Counted from the first letter of the stretch, positions 16,654-27,217 are shown. The stretch: 64,000 nt of DNA from an uncultured Oscillospiraceae bacterium (GCA_934539585.1 CAKTCT010000006.1:31041-95040); one strand, 5' to 3'. Made by a program: numbers and translations. Notes: generated by a model not told the origin, from the sequence alone.

Positions 16654-17784
16654 ATGAAATTTATCCTGGCAGGCGGCGGCACCGGCGGGCACATCAATCC
16701 CGCCATCGCCATTGCCAACGAGATCAAGGCCCACCAGCCCGACGCGGAGTTCCTGTTCGTCGCCAACCCCGGCGGCATGGAGGACACCCTGGTTCCCAAG
16801 GCGGGCTACCCTGTGGCCCACATCAGAATGGCGGGCTTCTACCGGGGATTTACTCCCAGCGACATTTCCCACAACCTGAAAACCGTTTCCTACGTCCTCA
16901 CAGCGGACCACAAGGCCCGGAAAATCCTCAAGGACTTCCGCCCCGACGCCGTCATCGGCACCGGCGGGTACCTCTGCGGCCCCATTGTCATGGAGGCCCA
17001 GAAGCTCCATATCCCCACCTTCCTCCACGAGCAGAACGCCTTCCCCGGCGTCACCATCAAGCTCCTGTCCAAGAAGGCGGACCTGGTGTTTCTGGCCTTC
17101 GCCGAGGCCAAAGCCCACCTGCCCACCCGGCGCCCCTGCAAGGTGGTGGGCAACCCCGTCCGTCAGGAATTTCTCACAGTAAGCCGGGCCGAGGCTCGGA
17201 AAAAGCTGGGGCTGGACGACAGCTTCACCATCTTCTCCGTGGGCGGCAGCTCCGGGGCCAACGCCATCAACGAAATGGCGGCGGACATCATGGCCTGGCA
17301 CTGCAAGGAGGGCAGAATCAACCACATCCACGGCTACGGCAAGCACGGCCGGGACTCCTTCCCCAAAATGCTGGCGGAACGGGGCGTGGATCTGACTCAA
17401 TACCCCCGGATCCAGGCCAGAGAGTATATTGACGACATGGCCCTTTGGACGGCGGCGGCGGATCTGGTGATCTCCCGTGCCGGCGCCATCACCATCAGCG
17501 AGCTGGAGGTCACGGGCAAGCCCTCCATTCTGGTGCCGTATCCCTACGCTGCGGAAAACCACCAGTACCATAACGCCAAGGTTCTGGAGGATCACGGCGC
17601 AGCCATTCTGGTGGAGGAAAAAGACTACTCCAAGGAACGCCTTATCGCCCGGATCGAGGAGCTTTACCGCAATCCGGAGAAGCTGGCGGAGCTGGGGAAA
17701 AACGCAGCCTCCCTGGCCGCCTACGACACCACCCAGCGCATTTACGGGGAACTGATGAAAGCGCTGCAAGCGAAACGGGCCTGA
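16654..17784 (+). CDS. murG: lipid II synthase MurG
   Basis: Membrane-associated GlcNAc transferase converting lipid I to lipid II, 376 residues. It starts MKFILAGGGTGGHINPAIA, with the first glycine-rich loop at residues 6-11, and the second domain has SVGGSSGANAINE and SRAGAITISELEV, the UDP-GlcNAc-binding part. The ATG at 16654 follows GGAAGGA; a possible ATG 30 bases upstream gives a non-homologous lead. Confidence 0.95.
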   Translation: MKFILAGGGTGGHINPAIAIANEIKAHQPDAEFLFVANPGGMEDTLVPKAGYPVAHIRMAGFYRGFTPSDISHNLKTVSYVLTADHKARKILKDFRPDAVIGTGGYLCGPIVMEAQKLHIPTFLHEQNAFPGVTIKLLSKKADLVFLAFAEAKAHLPTRRPCKVVGNPVRQEFLTVSRAEARKKLGLDDSFTIFSVGGSSGANAINEMAADIMAWHCKEGRINHIHGYGKHGRDSFPKMLAERGVDLTQYPRIQAREYIDDMALWTAAADLVISRAGAITISELEVTGKPSILVPYPYAAENHQYHNAKVLEDHGAAILVEEKDYSKERLIARIEELYRNPEKLAELGKNAASLAAYDTTQRIYGELMKALQAKRA

Positions 17785-17793
17785 GGCCCTTTT
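17777..17793 (+). terminator. weak terminator at the murG stop
   Basis: GGGCC-TGA-GGCCC (17777-17789) followed by TTTT overlaps the murG stop codon. The stem is short, so it may only attenuate the operon. Confidence 0.35.
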
Positions 17794-17926
17794 CGTTTCC
17801 CCGGGCCGGGGACAAGCCCTTTGCCCCCGCACCAATCCGGCCGCGGAGGCATATGATGACTTGTAGTGTACAGCGCCCGGAAAGGCCGGGTCTGTGCCGG
17901 CGCAATTCTGCGAAGGGAGTGTTCAG

Positions 17927-19186
17927 ATGGAACGGCTTTTGATTACCGGCCAGGTCCCGCTGCGGGGCGAGATCGACGTTCACGGGGCGAAAAACAGTTC
18001 CTTGCCGCTGCTGGCGGCGACGGTCCTCTGCCATGGCGAAACGGTGCTCCACAACTGCCCGGAGCTTTCCGACGTGACCGCCGCCTGCGAGATTCTTTCG
18101 TACTTAGGATGCAAGGTCCGGCGGGAGGGCCGCACCGTGGCCGTGGACGCCCGGAATCTCAGCGGCGGCAGCGTCCCCGACAGCCTTATGCGGGAAATGC
18201 GGTCCTCCATCGTCTTTCTGGGGGCCATCGCCGCCCGGATGGGCTACGCGAAGCTCAGCTTCCCCGGGGGCTGCGAGCTGGGGCCCCGGCCCATTGATCT
18301 CCACCTGCACGCCCTGCGGAAGCTGGGGCTTTCCATCCGGGAGGAGCACGGGGTTTTGGACTGCACCGTCTCCGGGCGGATGCAGGGGGCCAATCTGACC
18401 CTGTCCTTCCCCAGCGTGGGGGCCACGGAGAACATCCTCCTGGCCGCCGCCACGGCGGAAGGCACCACCGTCCTGACCAACGCCGCCCGGGAGCCGGAGA
18501 TCACCGACCTGGCGGATTTCTTAAACCGCTGCGGCGCGAAAATCCACGGCGCAGGCGAGGGCGTCATCACCGTGGAGGGCGTGGACCGGCTGGAAGCCTG
18601 CGAGCACACCGTGATCCCCGACCGCATCGTGGCGGCCACCTACCTCTGCTGCGCTGCTGCCACCGGCGGCGACGTGCGCATCCGCCAGGCAGAGCCCCGG
18701 CACCTGGCGGGCATCCTGCCGGTGTTCGAGGAAATGGGCTGCCGCCTGGACGTGGAGAAAACGGCGGTGCGGCTCACGGCCCCGGAAGGCCGCCTCCGGG
18801 CGGTCCGGGACGTGCGGACCATGCCCTATCCCGGGTTCCCCACCGACGCCCAGGCTCCGGTCATGGCGGCGGCGGCCCTGGCCGACGGAAACAGCATTTT
18901 CGTGGAGAACATCTTCGAAAGCCGCTACAAGCACGCCGCCGAGCTGGCCCGGATGGGCGCCAGGATCAAGCTGGAGGGCCGGGTGGCCCTGGTGGAGGGC
19001 GTTCCCAGGCTCTACGGCGCGCCGGTGGCGGCCACGGACCTCCGGGGCGGCGCGGCCCTGATCGTCGCCGGCCTGGCGGCGGAGGGCGAAACCGAGATCC
19101 GGGACATCAAGCACATCGACCGCGGCTACGAGCGGATCGAGGAGTGCCTGGCCCCCCTGGGGGCAAATATCCGCCGGGCGGAGTGA
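17927..19186 (+). CDS. murA: UDP-GlcNAc 1-carboxyvinyltransferase MurA
   Basis: First committed enzyme of peptidoglycan synthesis (enolpyruvate transfer to UDP-GlcNAc), 419 residues. The active-site loop FPGGCELGPRPIDLH carries the catalytic, fosfomycin-sensitive Cys116. The start at 17927 follows AAGGGAG and gives the expected MERLLITGQVPLRGEI. It is separated from murG by 142 bases and followed by a repeat array instead of the next cluster gene. Confidence 0.95.
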   Translation: MERLLITGQVPLRGEIDVHGAKNSSLPLLAATVLCHGETVLHNCPELSDVTAACEILSYLGCKVRREGRTVAVDARNLSGGSVPDSLMREMRSSIVFLGAIAARMGYAKLSFPGGCELGPRPIDLHLHALRKLGLSIREEHGVLDCTVSGRMQGANLTLSFPSVGATENILLAAATAEGTTVLTNAAREPEITDLADFLNRCGAKIHGAGEGVITVEGVDRLEACEHTVIPDRIVAATYLCCAAATGGDVRIRQAEPRHLAGILPVFEEMGCRLDVEKTAVRLTAPEGRLRAVRDVRTMPYPGFPTDAQAPVMAAAALADGNSIFVENIFESRYKHAAELARMGARIKLEGRVALVEGVPRLYGAPVAATDLRGGAALIVAGLAAEGETEIRDIKHIDRGYERIEECLAPLGANIRRAE

Positions 19187-19188
19187 GG

Positions 19189-19608
19189 GAATCCGGGGGC
19201 TGCAAGGTGCTTTGCGGTCCTCTTTTGGGGCACTGTGCGAGGTTTGACGGTGGTTCCTGAGGATGTTTTAATCGACTGGTGCGCGGTTGGATGGAGCAAA
19301 TGCCTGGGGCTCCCGGGTGCGGGAATCTGCTGGGCGGCCTGGGTGAATCCCGAGGATTATCGGGGTTGTAAGGTTCTTCGCGGGTTCCTTTGGGGCGCTG
19401 GCGAGGTTTGGCAGTAGTTTTTGAGGATGTTTCAATCGACTGGTGCGCGGTTGGGTGGAGCAAATGCCTGGGGCTTCCGGGCACAGGAATCTGCGGGCGG
19501 CGCGGGCGAATCCCGGGGATTATCGGGGTTTGCAAAGTGCTTCGCGGGTTTCTTTCGGGGTGATGTGCAAGGCTTGACGGCAGATTTTGGAAATGTGGAA
19601 ATCGACTG
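19189..19608. repeat. degenerate 156-163 bp tandem repeat, three copies
   Basis: Three diverged copies start at GAATCC (19189, 19345, 19508). Each runs through a GGRTTTGRCGG-like block to AATCGACTG (19270, 19434, 19600); copies 1 and 2 also share GGTGCGCGGTTGG and AGCAAATGCCTGGGGC. Copy 3 loses similarity after AATCGACTG. Neither period keeps one reading frame throughout, and no ribosome binding site introduces a frame, so I regard it as non-coding. Confidence 0.8.
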
Positions 19609-19870
19609 AATTATTGGATGAAGTAATTCCGGGCGTTCCCGGAGGCAAGAGCTTTCCAGACGGATGGATTCCGGGCCCTTCACGGTTCGCCGCAGGAGCT
19701 TCCGGAGCCGATTCGTCGGTCATAAGAGCCTCGCGGAATGAAGCCCGCCGACGGTCCGCGATTGGGGCGATGTCCGGAACTGGACACTTGCTTTAGAAAA
19801 AAGACAGGAAGGAAACGGAGCCGAAAGGTCCGTTTCCAGGCAGAAATTGGACGGAGAAAGGAGAAGCGCA
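19609..19870 (+). other. ftsQ leader with a 9-bp hairpin
   Basis: GC-rich gap between the repeat array and ftsQ. A perfect 9-bp inverted repeat, GGAAACGGA (19811-19819) with TCCGTTTCC (19829-19837), lies 34 bases before the ftsQ ATG and is not followed by a T run. No convincing promoter was found. Confidence 0.4.
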
Positions 19871-21118
19871 ATGGATAAACGGCGGAATCCCCAGCCGGAC
19901 CCGAGACGGCGCAGGACGGTTCCCACAGGGAGCCGCCCGGCGGTCCGGAGCGGTTCGGGGGGAAGGAGCGCGGCTTCTCCGGGGCGGCCGGCGGGAAAAC
20001 GGCCTGCCGCGCCCCCCTCCGGCCGGGGAAAAAAGGGGCAGGCCGGGGTGCAGAGAGGGTACGCTCCGGGTCATGTCCGGGACCCACGGGCCGAGCGGAT
20101 TCAGGAGATCCAGCAGCGGCGGAAGAAAAAGCGGAAACGCAACTACACCCTCTACTACATCCTGCTGTTTTTCTTCCTCACCGTGGCCGGGATCGTTCTC
20201 TCCCTGACCGTCTTTTTCAACATCCGGAACATCGAGGTCACGGGCAGCGCCATCTACGGCGTGGAGGACGTGGAGCCCCTTCTGGGGGTCCAGAAGGGGG
20301 ACAACCTCCTGCGGATCAACACCGAAAAAATCCGGCAGAGCGTCCAGGCGGGGCTTCTGAAGTCCGACCAGGTGACGGTCCGGCGGGTGTTTCCGTCCAC
20401 ATTGTGGATCGAGGTCATTGACGGCGTCCCGGAGATCCAGATCGAATCCGGGGGGAACTATTACAGCGTCAGCCGCAGCGGCCGGATTCTGGAGATCGAC
20501 AGCGAGCTCCGGCCCGACCGGGGGGTCCTTCTGGTGGGGCTGGATCTGGCCGGCCTGGGGATGGGGGATTCCCTGTCCGTCAAGGAGACGGCGGAGTCCT
20601 CCGCCAGCCAGGAGGAGCAGGACGCCGCCGCGGACTTCCAGAACCGGGTCCAGGCGGTGGAATCCCTGTTTTCCGCTTTGAAGGAGGCCCGGTTCTCCGG
20701 GGTGACGGCGGTGGACGTCAGCGACGAGCTGAAGCTCACGGTCTATTGGCAGAACCGGGTTCAGGTGGTGCTGGGGTCCTTCTCGGAGCTGACCTACAAG
20801 CTCCAGTTGTGCCGGGCGATTCTGGAGGATTCCTCCCGGCTGTCTGCGGAGGCCAGGGGGGTCCTGGACGCGGAGACGGCGTCCTCCGCCGGGGTCTTTT
20901 ACCGGGAGAACCCGGAGCTGGCCGTTCCCGGCAACGGGTGCGGCGGCGTCTGGAACTGGGACGACGGCGAGGAGGGCTCCGGGGAGGACGGGGCCGCTTC
21001 GGCGGCTTCGGAGGTGTCCTCGGAGGCGGAAAGCGGCGCTTCGGGCCTGCCGCCGGAAGGGGAAAGCAGTGTCCTCGAGACTTCGGCGGAATCCGGAGGG
21101 GGAAATGATGGGGAATAG
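19871..21118 (+). CDS. ftsQ: cell division protein FtsQ/DivIB
   Basis: Bitopic division protein of 415 residues. A long basic cytoplasmic tail (about 1-90, rich in Arg, Pro and Gly) is followed by one membrane helix (YYILLFFFLTVAGIVLSL) and a POTRA domain beginning FFNIRNIEVTGSAIYG, then the FtsQ-type beta domain. The last 60 or so residues are Glu/Ser/Gly-rich and probably disordered. The ATG at 19871 follows AAAGGAG. It bridges FtsL/DivIC and the septal synthase. Repeat-rich spacers isolate it on both sides. Confidence 0.88.
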   Translation: MDKRRNPQPDPRRRRTVPTGSRPAVRSGSGGRSAASPGRPAGKRPAAPPSGRGKKGQAGVQRGYAPGHVRDPRAERIQEIQQRRKKKRKRNYTLYYILLFFFLTVAGIVLSLTVFFNIRNIEVTGSAIYGVEDVEPLLGVQKGDNLLRINTEKIRQSVQAGLLKSDQVTVRRVFPSTLWIEVIDGVPEIQIESGGNYYSVSRSGRILEIDSELRPDRGVLLVGLDLAGLGMGDSLSVKETAESSASQEEQDAAADFQNRVQAVESLFSALKEARFSGVTAVDVSDELKLTVYWQNRVQVVLGSFSELTYKLQLCRAILEDSSRLSAEARGVLDAETASSAGVFYRENPELAVPGNGCGGVWNWDDGEEGSGEDGAASAASEVSSEAESGASGLPPEGESSVLETSAESGGGNDGE

Positions 21119-21240
21119 GAGGATTGGGGGACCATAGAGGCGGGATTTTTGCAGACGATGCAGGAAGTTTCGGGCAGTCCGTAAGGCTGGCACGGTCCGG
21201 AGTAGGAAGGTTCGGGGCATACTGCGAAGGGACTGCGCTT

Positions 21241-21769
21241 CTGGCGGCCTTTGGCGTGGTTTGCACGGCGGACGGCGCGGGGGTTCCGGGTGGTCTGTGG
21301 CGGCGCGGTCCGGGGTTGGAATGGCTTGGGCGTGGCGCTGGGGGACGGCGTTTTTTGGAACGTGTTTGTGCTTCCGGATGCAGGCGGCGCTTTGGTGCCG
21401 GGAGCTTTTGCCGGGCAGTGCGGTTTTTCGGGCTGCAAGGTCACGCGTCGGAGCTTGCAAGGAAGTGCTGGCGGCCTTTGGCGTGGTTTGCACGGCGGAC
21501 GGCGCAGGGGTCCGGGTGGTCTGTGGCGGCGCGGTCCGGGGTTGGAATGGCTTGGGCGTGGCGCTGGGGGACGGCGTTTTTTGGAACGTGTTTGTGCTTC
21601 CGGATGCAGGCGGCGCTTTGGTGCCGGGAGCTTTTGCCGGGCAGTGCGGTTTTTCGGGCTGCAAGGTCACGCGTCGGAGCTTGCAAGGAAGTGCTGGCGG
21701 CCTTTGGCGTGGTTTGCACGGCGGACGGCGCGGGGGTTCCGGGTGGTCTGTGGCGGCGCGGTCCGGGGG
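21241..21769. repeat. 226/227-bp tandem repeat, 2.3 near-identical copies
   Basis: CTGGCGGCCTTTGGCGTGG begins copies at 21241, 21468 and 21694; the first two are nearly identical over 226-227 bases and the third stops after about 75 bases at the GGTCCGGGG block. The near identity implies recent duplication. The period is not a multiple of three, so the same peptide would fall in different frames. The stretch is very GC-rich and stop-poor in several frames, which creates long false ORFs. The rest of the 21119-22096 gap is similar GC-rich sequence without a recognisable gene. Confidence 0.9.
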
Positions 21770-21996
21770 GCAAGGCTGCGGGCGGTGTGGTCCGGGGCGC
21801 GCGGAAGGTTGGAACCGCAGTGCTTTTGCCAAGGCGGCTGCCCGGCGCGGGTCTTCGGAGCGCATGTCCGGGGCGGGAAACTGGTCCCAGTGGCTCCTTT
21901 GGGAGGCGGACGCGGGGCTTTTGCCGCCGCGGAAACCGGAAAGGGGCCGGGACACAAAAAGTTTGCACTTTCTTGCAAAGAAAATCCGGTTTTCTC

Positions 21997-22025
21997 TTGA
22001 ATTTTTTCGCTAAATCTGATACCAT
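21997..22025 (+). promoter_or_regulatory. sigma-A promoter of ftsZ
   Basis: TTGAAT (21997-22002) and TACCAT (22020-22025) with a 17-base spacer lie in an abrupt AT-rich patch before ftsZ. TAATAT and TATTAT overlap just downstream and could serve as alternative -10 boxes. A small TTTGCA/TGCAAA inverted repeat (about 21962-21979) lies upstream. Confidence 0.6.
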
Positions 22026-22096
22026 AATATTATACAGTTTTAAAGCCAGGGACTTTACCGAAAGCACAGCTTTCCGAATATAGGAGGACGTACCCA

Positions 22097-23215
<1,119 letters not shown>

Positions 23216-23221
23216 TGAAGC

Positions 23222-23258
23222 GCCCTTCCTTGTTTTCCTGCGAGGGAGGGCCTTTTTC
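23222..23258 (+). terminator. ftsZ terminator
   Basis: GCCCTTCC (near 23222) pairs with GGGAGGGC across a 14-base loop with one wobble, followed by five T. It ends the division cluster. Confidence 0.75.
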
Positions 23259-23302
23259 TTTCGGCGCAGCCGGGAAGAACACATGGAAAGGATGTTTTAA
23301 TT

Positions 23303-25240
23303 TTGTGCGGATTTGTGGGAATGTTTAACCGGGACCCGGCGGATAACAACGAGGTCCTCTTGAACCAGATGTCAACGGCCATTCGGCACCGGGGCCCCGA
23401 CGACAGCCAGTATATCGTTCGGGACGGGCTGTGCGTGGCCTTCCGGCGGCTGTCCATCATTGACCTGAACACCGGCGACCAGCCCTTTACCTCGGAGGAC
23501 GGGCGGTACACCGCGGTGTTCAACGGCGAAATCTACAACTACCGGGACCTCCGGGCGCCTCTCATGGAGGAGGGGGTGGAGTTCCGCACCAACTCGGAGA
23601 TCGAGGTCATTGTGGCGCTGTACCGGAAGTACGGCGACGAGTTCATCACCCGGCTCCGGGGAATGTTCGCCATCCTCATTTACGACGCTGTGGAAAAGAC
23701 CGTTTTCGTGGGGCGGGACCCCTTCGGCATCAAGCCCATGTACTACCGGGAGACCGAAAAGGGCCTGATGTTCGCTTCGGAGATGAAGGCGTTCCTGTTT
23801 GACGAGACCATGGGCGGGTTCCGGGTGGACCCCAGCCTTTTGCAGCATTATTTCACCTTCCAGTACGTGCCGGAGCCCAACACCATCACCCCCCAGATCA
23901 AGGTGCTGGAGGCGGCCCACTACCTGAAATGCGGCCCCGACGGCAAGGTGGAGATCAAGCCCTATGTGGAGCTGAAATTCGAGAAGCCCTCGGAGGAGAG
24001 CTTTGAGGAAAAGGCGAAAAAGCTCCGGGACATCCTCACCGAGTCCGTGGAGTACCACATGATCTCCGACGTGGAGGTGGGGACCTTCCTGTCCAGCGGC
24101 ATCGACTCCGCCATTATCACCGCCATTGCCAGCCGGCTGAATCCCGGTATCAAGGCCCTGACTGTGGGCTTTGACGTGGCCTCTTACAGCGAGATCGACG
24201 ACGCCCACGACATCGCCAAGCACCTGAATGTGGAGCACATCATCCTCAAGGGCGACTGCGAGCTTTTCAAAAACGCCTTTGAGAAGGTGGTCTTTGCGCT
24301 GGATTCGCCGGTGGCGGACCCCTCCACCGTGGCCATTTACCTCATCGCCCAGGAGGCCAGCAAGCACGTCAAGGTCATGCTCTCCGGCGAGGGGGCCGAC
24401 GAGCTGTTCGCCGGGTACAAGACCTACCGGGACTCCCTGGGGGCGGGAAAATTCGAGAATGCGCCGGGATTCGTCCAGGCGGCCTGCCGGGGGCTTTCCC
24501 ATCTGATCCCCGACGGCGTCAAGGGGAAAAACTTCCTCATGCGGGCCGGGGTTCCCCTGGAGGAACGGTACGTGGGCAACGCCTTCCTCTTTAACGAGAA
24601 GCAGAAAAAGGACTTTCTGGTCCAGTACAACCCCAATCAGAAGTACACCGAGCTGACCCGGGATGTGTTCGCCAGGGTGGCGGACCGGGACCCCCTGATC
24701 AAGATGCAGTACGTGGACATCTCCACCTGGCTCAAGGGGGACATTCTGGTCAAGGGCGACCGGCTGAGCATGGGGAACTCCCTGGAGGTCCGGGTGCCGT
24801 TCCTGGACCGGAAGGTGTTCGAGTTTGCGTCTACCCTGAAAAACTCCGACAAGCTCCGGGAGGGCACCACCAAGTACGTCCTGCGGTACGCCTTCAAGGA
24901 TTATGTGAACCCCGAGACCTTTATGCGGCCCAAGCTGGGGTACCCGGTGCCGGTCCGGGTGTGGCTGAAAAACGAGCTGTACGAGTGGGCCCGGGACATC
25001 ATCCAGAACTCCAGGGCCGACGAGTATATCGACAAGGCCGCCGCGCTGAAGATGCTGGAGGACCACCGCACCGGCAAGGCCGACAACTACCGGAAGCTCT
25101 GGTCCATCCTGGTGTTCATCACCTGGCACCGGCTGTATATCGCCGACGCCGAGGAGACCCGCCGCCGGATCCTGGCCGGGGAGCTTTCCTACTCCCAGCG
25201 GAACGCCTATTTTGACGGGCTCAGGGCGGAGCAGAAATGA
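23303..25240 (+). CDS. asnB: asparagine synthetase B (glutamine-hydrolysing)
   Basis: Makes asparagine from aspartate, glutamine and ATP, 645 residues. The TTG at 23303 is the only start that places the Ntn nucleophile directly after the initiator (MCGFVGMF), and AAAGGA lies 10 bases upstream. The glutaminase half (about 1-200) has RLSIIDL and NGEIYN; the synthetase half has the pyrophosphate loop LSSGIDSA near 262 and SGEGADELFAGY. The downstream hydrolase start overlaps its stop. Confidence 0.94.
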   Translation: MCGFVGMFNRDPADNNEVLLNQMSTAIRHRGPDDSQYIVRDGLCVAFRRLSIIDLNTGDQPFTSEDGRYTAVFNGEIYNYRDLRAPLMEEGVEFRTNSEIEVIVALYRKYGDEFITRLRGMFAILIYDAVEKTVFVGRDPFGIKPMYYRETEKGLMFASEMKAFLFDETMGGFRVDPSLLQHYFTFQYVPEPNTITPQIKVLEAAHYLKCGPDGKVEIKPYVELKFEKPSEESFEEKAKKLRDILTESVEYHMISDVEVGTFLSSGIDSAIITAIASRLNPGIKALTVGFDVASYSEIDDAHDIAKHLNVEHIILKGDCELFKNAFEKVVFALDSPVADPSTVAIYLIAQEASKHVKVMLSGEGADELFAGYKTYRDSLGAGKFENAPGFVQAACRGLSHLIPDGVKGKNFLMRAGVPLEERYVGNAFLFNEKQKKDFLVQYNPNQKYTELTRDVFARVADRDPLIKMQYVDISTWLKGDILVKGDRLSMGNSLEVRVPFLDRKVFEFASTLKNSDKLREGTTKYVLRYAFKDYVNPETFMRPKLGYPVPVRVWLKNELYEWARDIIQNSRADEYIDKAAALKMLEDHRTGKADNYRKLWSILVFITWHRLYIADAEETRRRILAGELSYSQRNAYFDGLRAEQK

Positions 25241-25917
25241 TCGGAAAACGCCGTTTTCGGGCGGGAAACGGGACGGAGCTGCCCTATCTGCTCTATGCGC
25301 CGGAGGAGCGGGGGGACGGGCCTCTGCCCATGATTTTCTACCTCCACGGGGCCGGGAGCCGGGGGAAGGACCTTTCCCAGCTCCGGCGCAACGGGTTGTC
25401 GGGGATGATCCTGGGGGGAGAGTTCCATGGCCGCTGCATTGTGGCGGCGCCCCAGTGTCCGGAGGAGGGGGTATGGCTCCACTACATCCGGGAATTGGGG
25501 GAGCTGGCGGATTTTTCCGCGGCGGAATCCGGGGCTGACCCGGACCGCATCGCCCTGACGGGAATGAGCATGGGAGGCTTCGGCGCCTGGGAGCTGGCGG
25601 CGTACCGGCCGGAGCGGTTCAGCTGTCTGGCGGCGCTTTGCGGCGGGGGAATGTCCTGGCAGGCTTCCCGGCTGGCGAATCTGCCCATCCGGGCCTTTCA
25701 CGGCGGGAAGGACGACGTGGTCCCGCCGGTGTACAGCCGGTTGATGGTAGACGCGGTCAACGCCTGCAGGGGAAACGCCGTGCTGACCATCTATCCGGAA
25801 AACGGCCACAACTGCTGGGACGACGCCTACCGGCACAGCGATGTGATCCCCTGGATGCTGGCCCAAAAGCGGGCCGCGCCGCCGGAGCCGGTGGAGTTTA
25901 CCGGGGAAAATCCGTAA
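25237..25917 (+). CDS. alpha/beta hydrolase (esterase/phospholipase type)
   Basis: Cytoplasmic serine hydrolase of 226 residues. The oxyanion segment FYLHGAGSRGKDL precedes the nucleophile elbow GMSMGGFGAWE (Ser near 110), and a late Asp and the His in NGHNCWDD complete the likely triad. It resembles the prolyl-oligopeptidase-like and PHB-depolymerase-like hydrolases. The substrate is unknown. ATGA overlaps the asnB stop, and an amidohydrolase follows after 21 bases, so the three form one operon. Confidence 0.8.
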   Translation: MIGKRRFRAGNGTELPYLLYAPEERGDGPLPMIFYLHGAGSRGKDLSQLRRNGLSGMILGGEFHGRCIVAAPQCPEEGVWLHYIRELGELADFSAAESGADPDRIALTGMSMGGFGAWELAAYRPERFSCLAALCGGGMSWQASRLANLPIRAFHGGKDDVVPPVYSRLMVDAVNACRGNAVLTIYPENGHNCWDDAYRHSDVIPWMLAQKRAAPPEPVEFTGENP

Positions 25918-25938
25918 CATCTGGAAAGGAACGACACC

Positions 25939-27093
25939 ATGCTTTTTATTCACGGAAATATCCAGACCATGGAGGACGGCGGGTATCCCGACGGGTACCT
26001 CTGGGTCAAGGACGGGAAAATCGCCGGGGTGGGGCCTTCTGCGGAAGCGCCTGCCGACCCGGAAATCATCGACCTGGCGGGGAAGACCCTTCTGCCGGGG
26101 TTCGTGGACGCCCACTGCCATCTGGGCATGTGGGAGGACGGCCTGGGCTTCGAGGGGGACGACGGCAACGAGGCCACCGACCCGGTGACGCCTCAGCTCC
26201 GGGCCATTGACGCCCTGAATCCCCTGGACCGGACCTTTGCCGAGGCCCGGCTGGGCGGCGTGACCACGGTGCTCACCGGTCCGGGGAGCGCCAATGCCAT
26301 TGGGGGCCAATGGGCGGCCCTTAAGACGGCGGGCCGCCGCATCGACGACATGGTGCTGGACCCCGCCATCGGCATGAAATTTGCTCTGGGCGAGAATCCC
26401 AAAGTCACCTACAACGAGAAAAACGTGGCCCCTGTGACCCGGATGGCCACGGCGTCCCTGATCCGGGAGCAGCTGCGGAAGGCCAGCCGCTATCTGAGCG
26501 ACAAGGAGCGGGCCGACGAGGAGGAAGACTTCGACGAGCCGGAGTTCGACGCCAAGTGCGAGGCGCTGATTCCGGTGCTCACCGGCAAGCAGAAGGCGTT
26601 TTTTCACGCCCACCGGGCCGACGACGTGTTCACCGCCATCCGCATCGCCAGGGAGTTCAAGCTGGACCTGGTGCTGGTCCACTGCACCGAGGGGCACCTG
26701 GTCCGGGATATTCTGGCCGGGGAAAAGGTGCCGGTGATTGCCGGGCCCATCCTCTCCGACCGGTCCAAGCCGGAGCTGCGGAACCTGACCGTGGAAAATC
26801 CCGGGCTGCTGGACAAGGCCGGAATCCAGACGGCCCTCTGCACCGACCATCCGGTGATTCCCATCCAGTACCTGGCCCTGTGCGCCGGGATCGCCATCGG
26901 CGCGGGGATGGACCGGGAGCAGGCTCTGAAGGCCATTACCATCAACGCCGCCCGGGCCGCGGGCATCGACGGGCGGGTGGGCTCCCTGGCTGTGGGGAAG
27001 GACGCGGACTTCTGCGTCTTTGACGGGGACCCGTGCAGCCCCTATGTCCGGCCGGAAATGGTCTTTATCGACGGGAAGCGGATCACGGAGTGA
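25939..27093 (+). CDS. metal-dependent amidohydrolase (imidazolonepropionase-like)
   Basis: TIM-barrel hydrolase of 384 residues. GKTLLPGFVDAHCHLGMWED carries the first metal ligands (HxH-type DAHCH), FHAHRADDV and LVHCTEGH follow, and CTDHPVIP contains the late aspartate. The C-terminal SLAVGKDADFCVFDGDP closes the composite beta-sandwich. This pattern fits the imidazolonepropionase-like amidohydrolases, which act on cyclic amides or dipeptides, but no hut genes are nearby and the substrate is not evident. Confidence 0.85.
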   Translation: MLFIHGNIQTMEDGGYPDGYLWVKDGKIAGVGPSAEAPADPEIIDLAGKTLLPGFVDAHCHLGMWEDGLGFEGDDGNEATDPVTPQLRAIDALNPLDRTFAEARLGGVTTVLTGPGSANAIGGQWAALKTAGRRIDDMVLDPAIGMKFALGENPKVTYNEKNVAPVTRMATASLIREQLRKASRYLSDKERADEEEDFDEPEFDAKCEALIPVLTGKQKAFFHAHRADDVFTAIRIAREFKLDLVLVHCTEGHLVRDILAGEKVPVIAGPILSDRSKPELRNLTVENPGLLDKAGIQTALCTDHPVIPIQYLALCAGIAIGAGMDREQALKAITINAARAAGIDGRVGSLAVGKDADFCVFDGDPCSPYVRPEMVFIDGKRITE

Positions 27094-27097
27094 GTTC

Positions 27098-27133
27098 GTG
27101 AAATCTTCATGAACTTTGTGAAGAATCTTTCAC
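27098..27133. repeat. imperfect palindrome after the amidohydrolase
   Basis: GTGAAA-TCTTCA (27098-27109) pairs with TGAAGA and TTTCAC (27119-27133) with a three-base bulge. AT-rich and lacking a clear T run, it could be a weak terminator or an operator for hpf. Confidence 0.45.
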
Positions 27134-27160
27134 TATATTTCTAAAATTCTTCAAAAGTAC

Positions 27161-27217
27161 TGGATTTTTTTGTGCAATCGTGTTATACTATAGACACAGA
27201 AGAGGGAAACCCTCTTC
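27161..27217 (+). promoter_or_regulatory. hpf promoter and leader hairpin
   Basis: TATACT (27184-27189) is a good -10, but the -35 at 17 bases (TGGATT, 27161-27166) is weak, so an activator or another sigma factor may be used. A perfect 8-bp hairpin, GAAGAGGG-AAA-CCCTCTTC (27199-27217), lies at the expected start of the transcript. Confidence 0.45.

Noticed and set aside
19107..19535. Pro/Arg-rich minus-strand ORF over the murA-ftsQ repeats
   Set aside because: It runs into murA antisense, has no ribosome binding site and its repeat units shift frame.
21124..22083. Long plus-strand ORFs (about 250-320 codons) across the ftsQ-ftsZ gap
   Set aside because: The same peptide appears in different frames because the repeat period is 226/227 bp; no ribosome binding site; stop-poor only because of extreme GC content.
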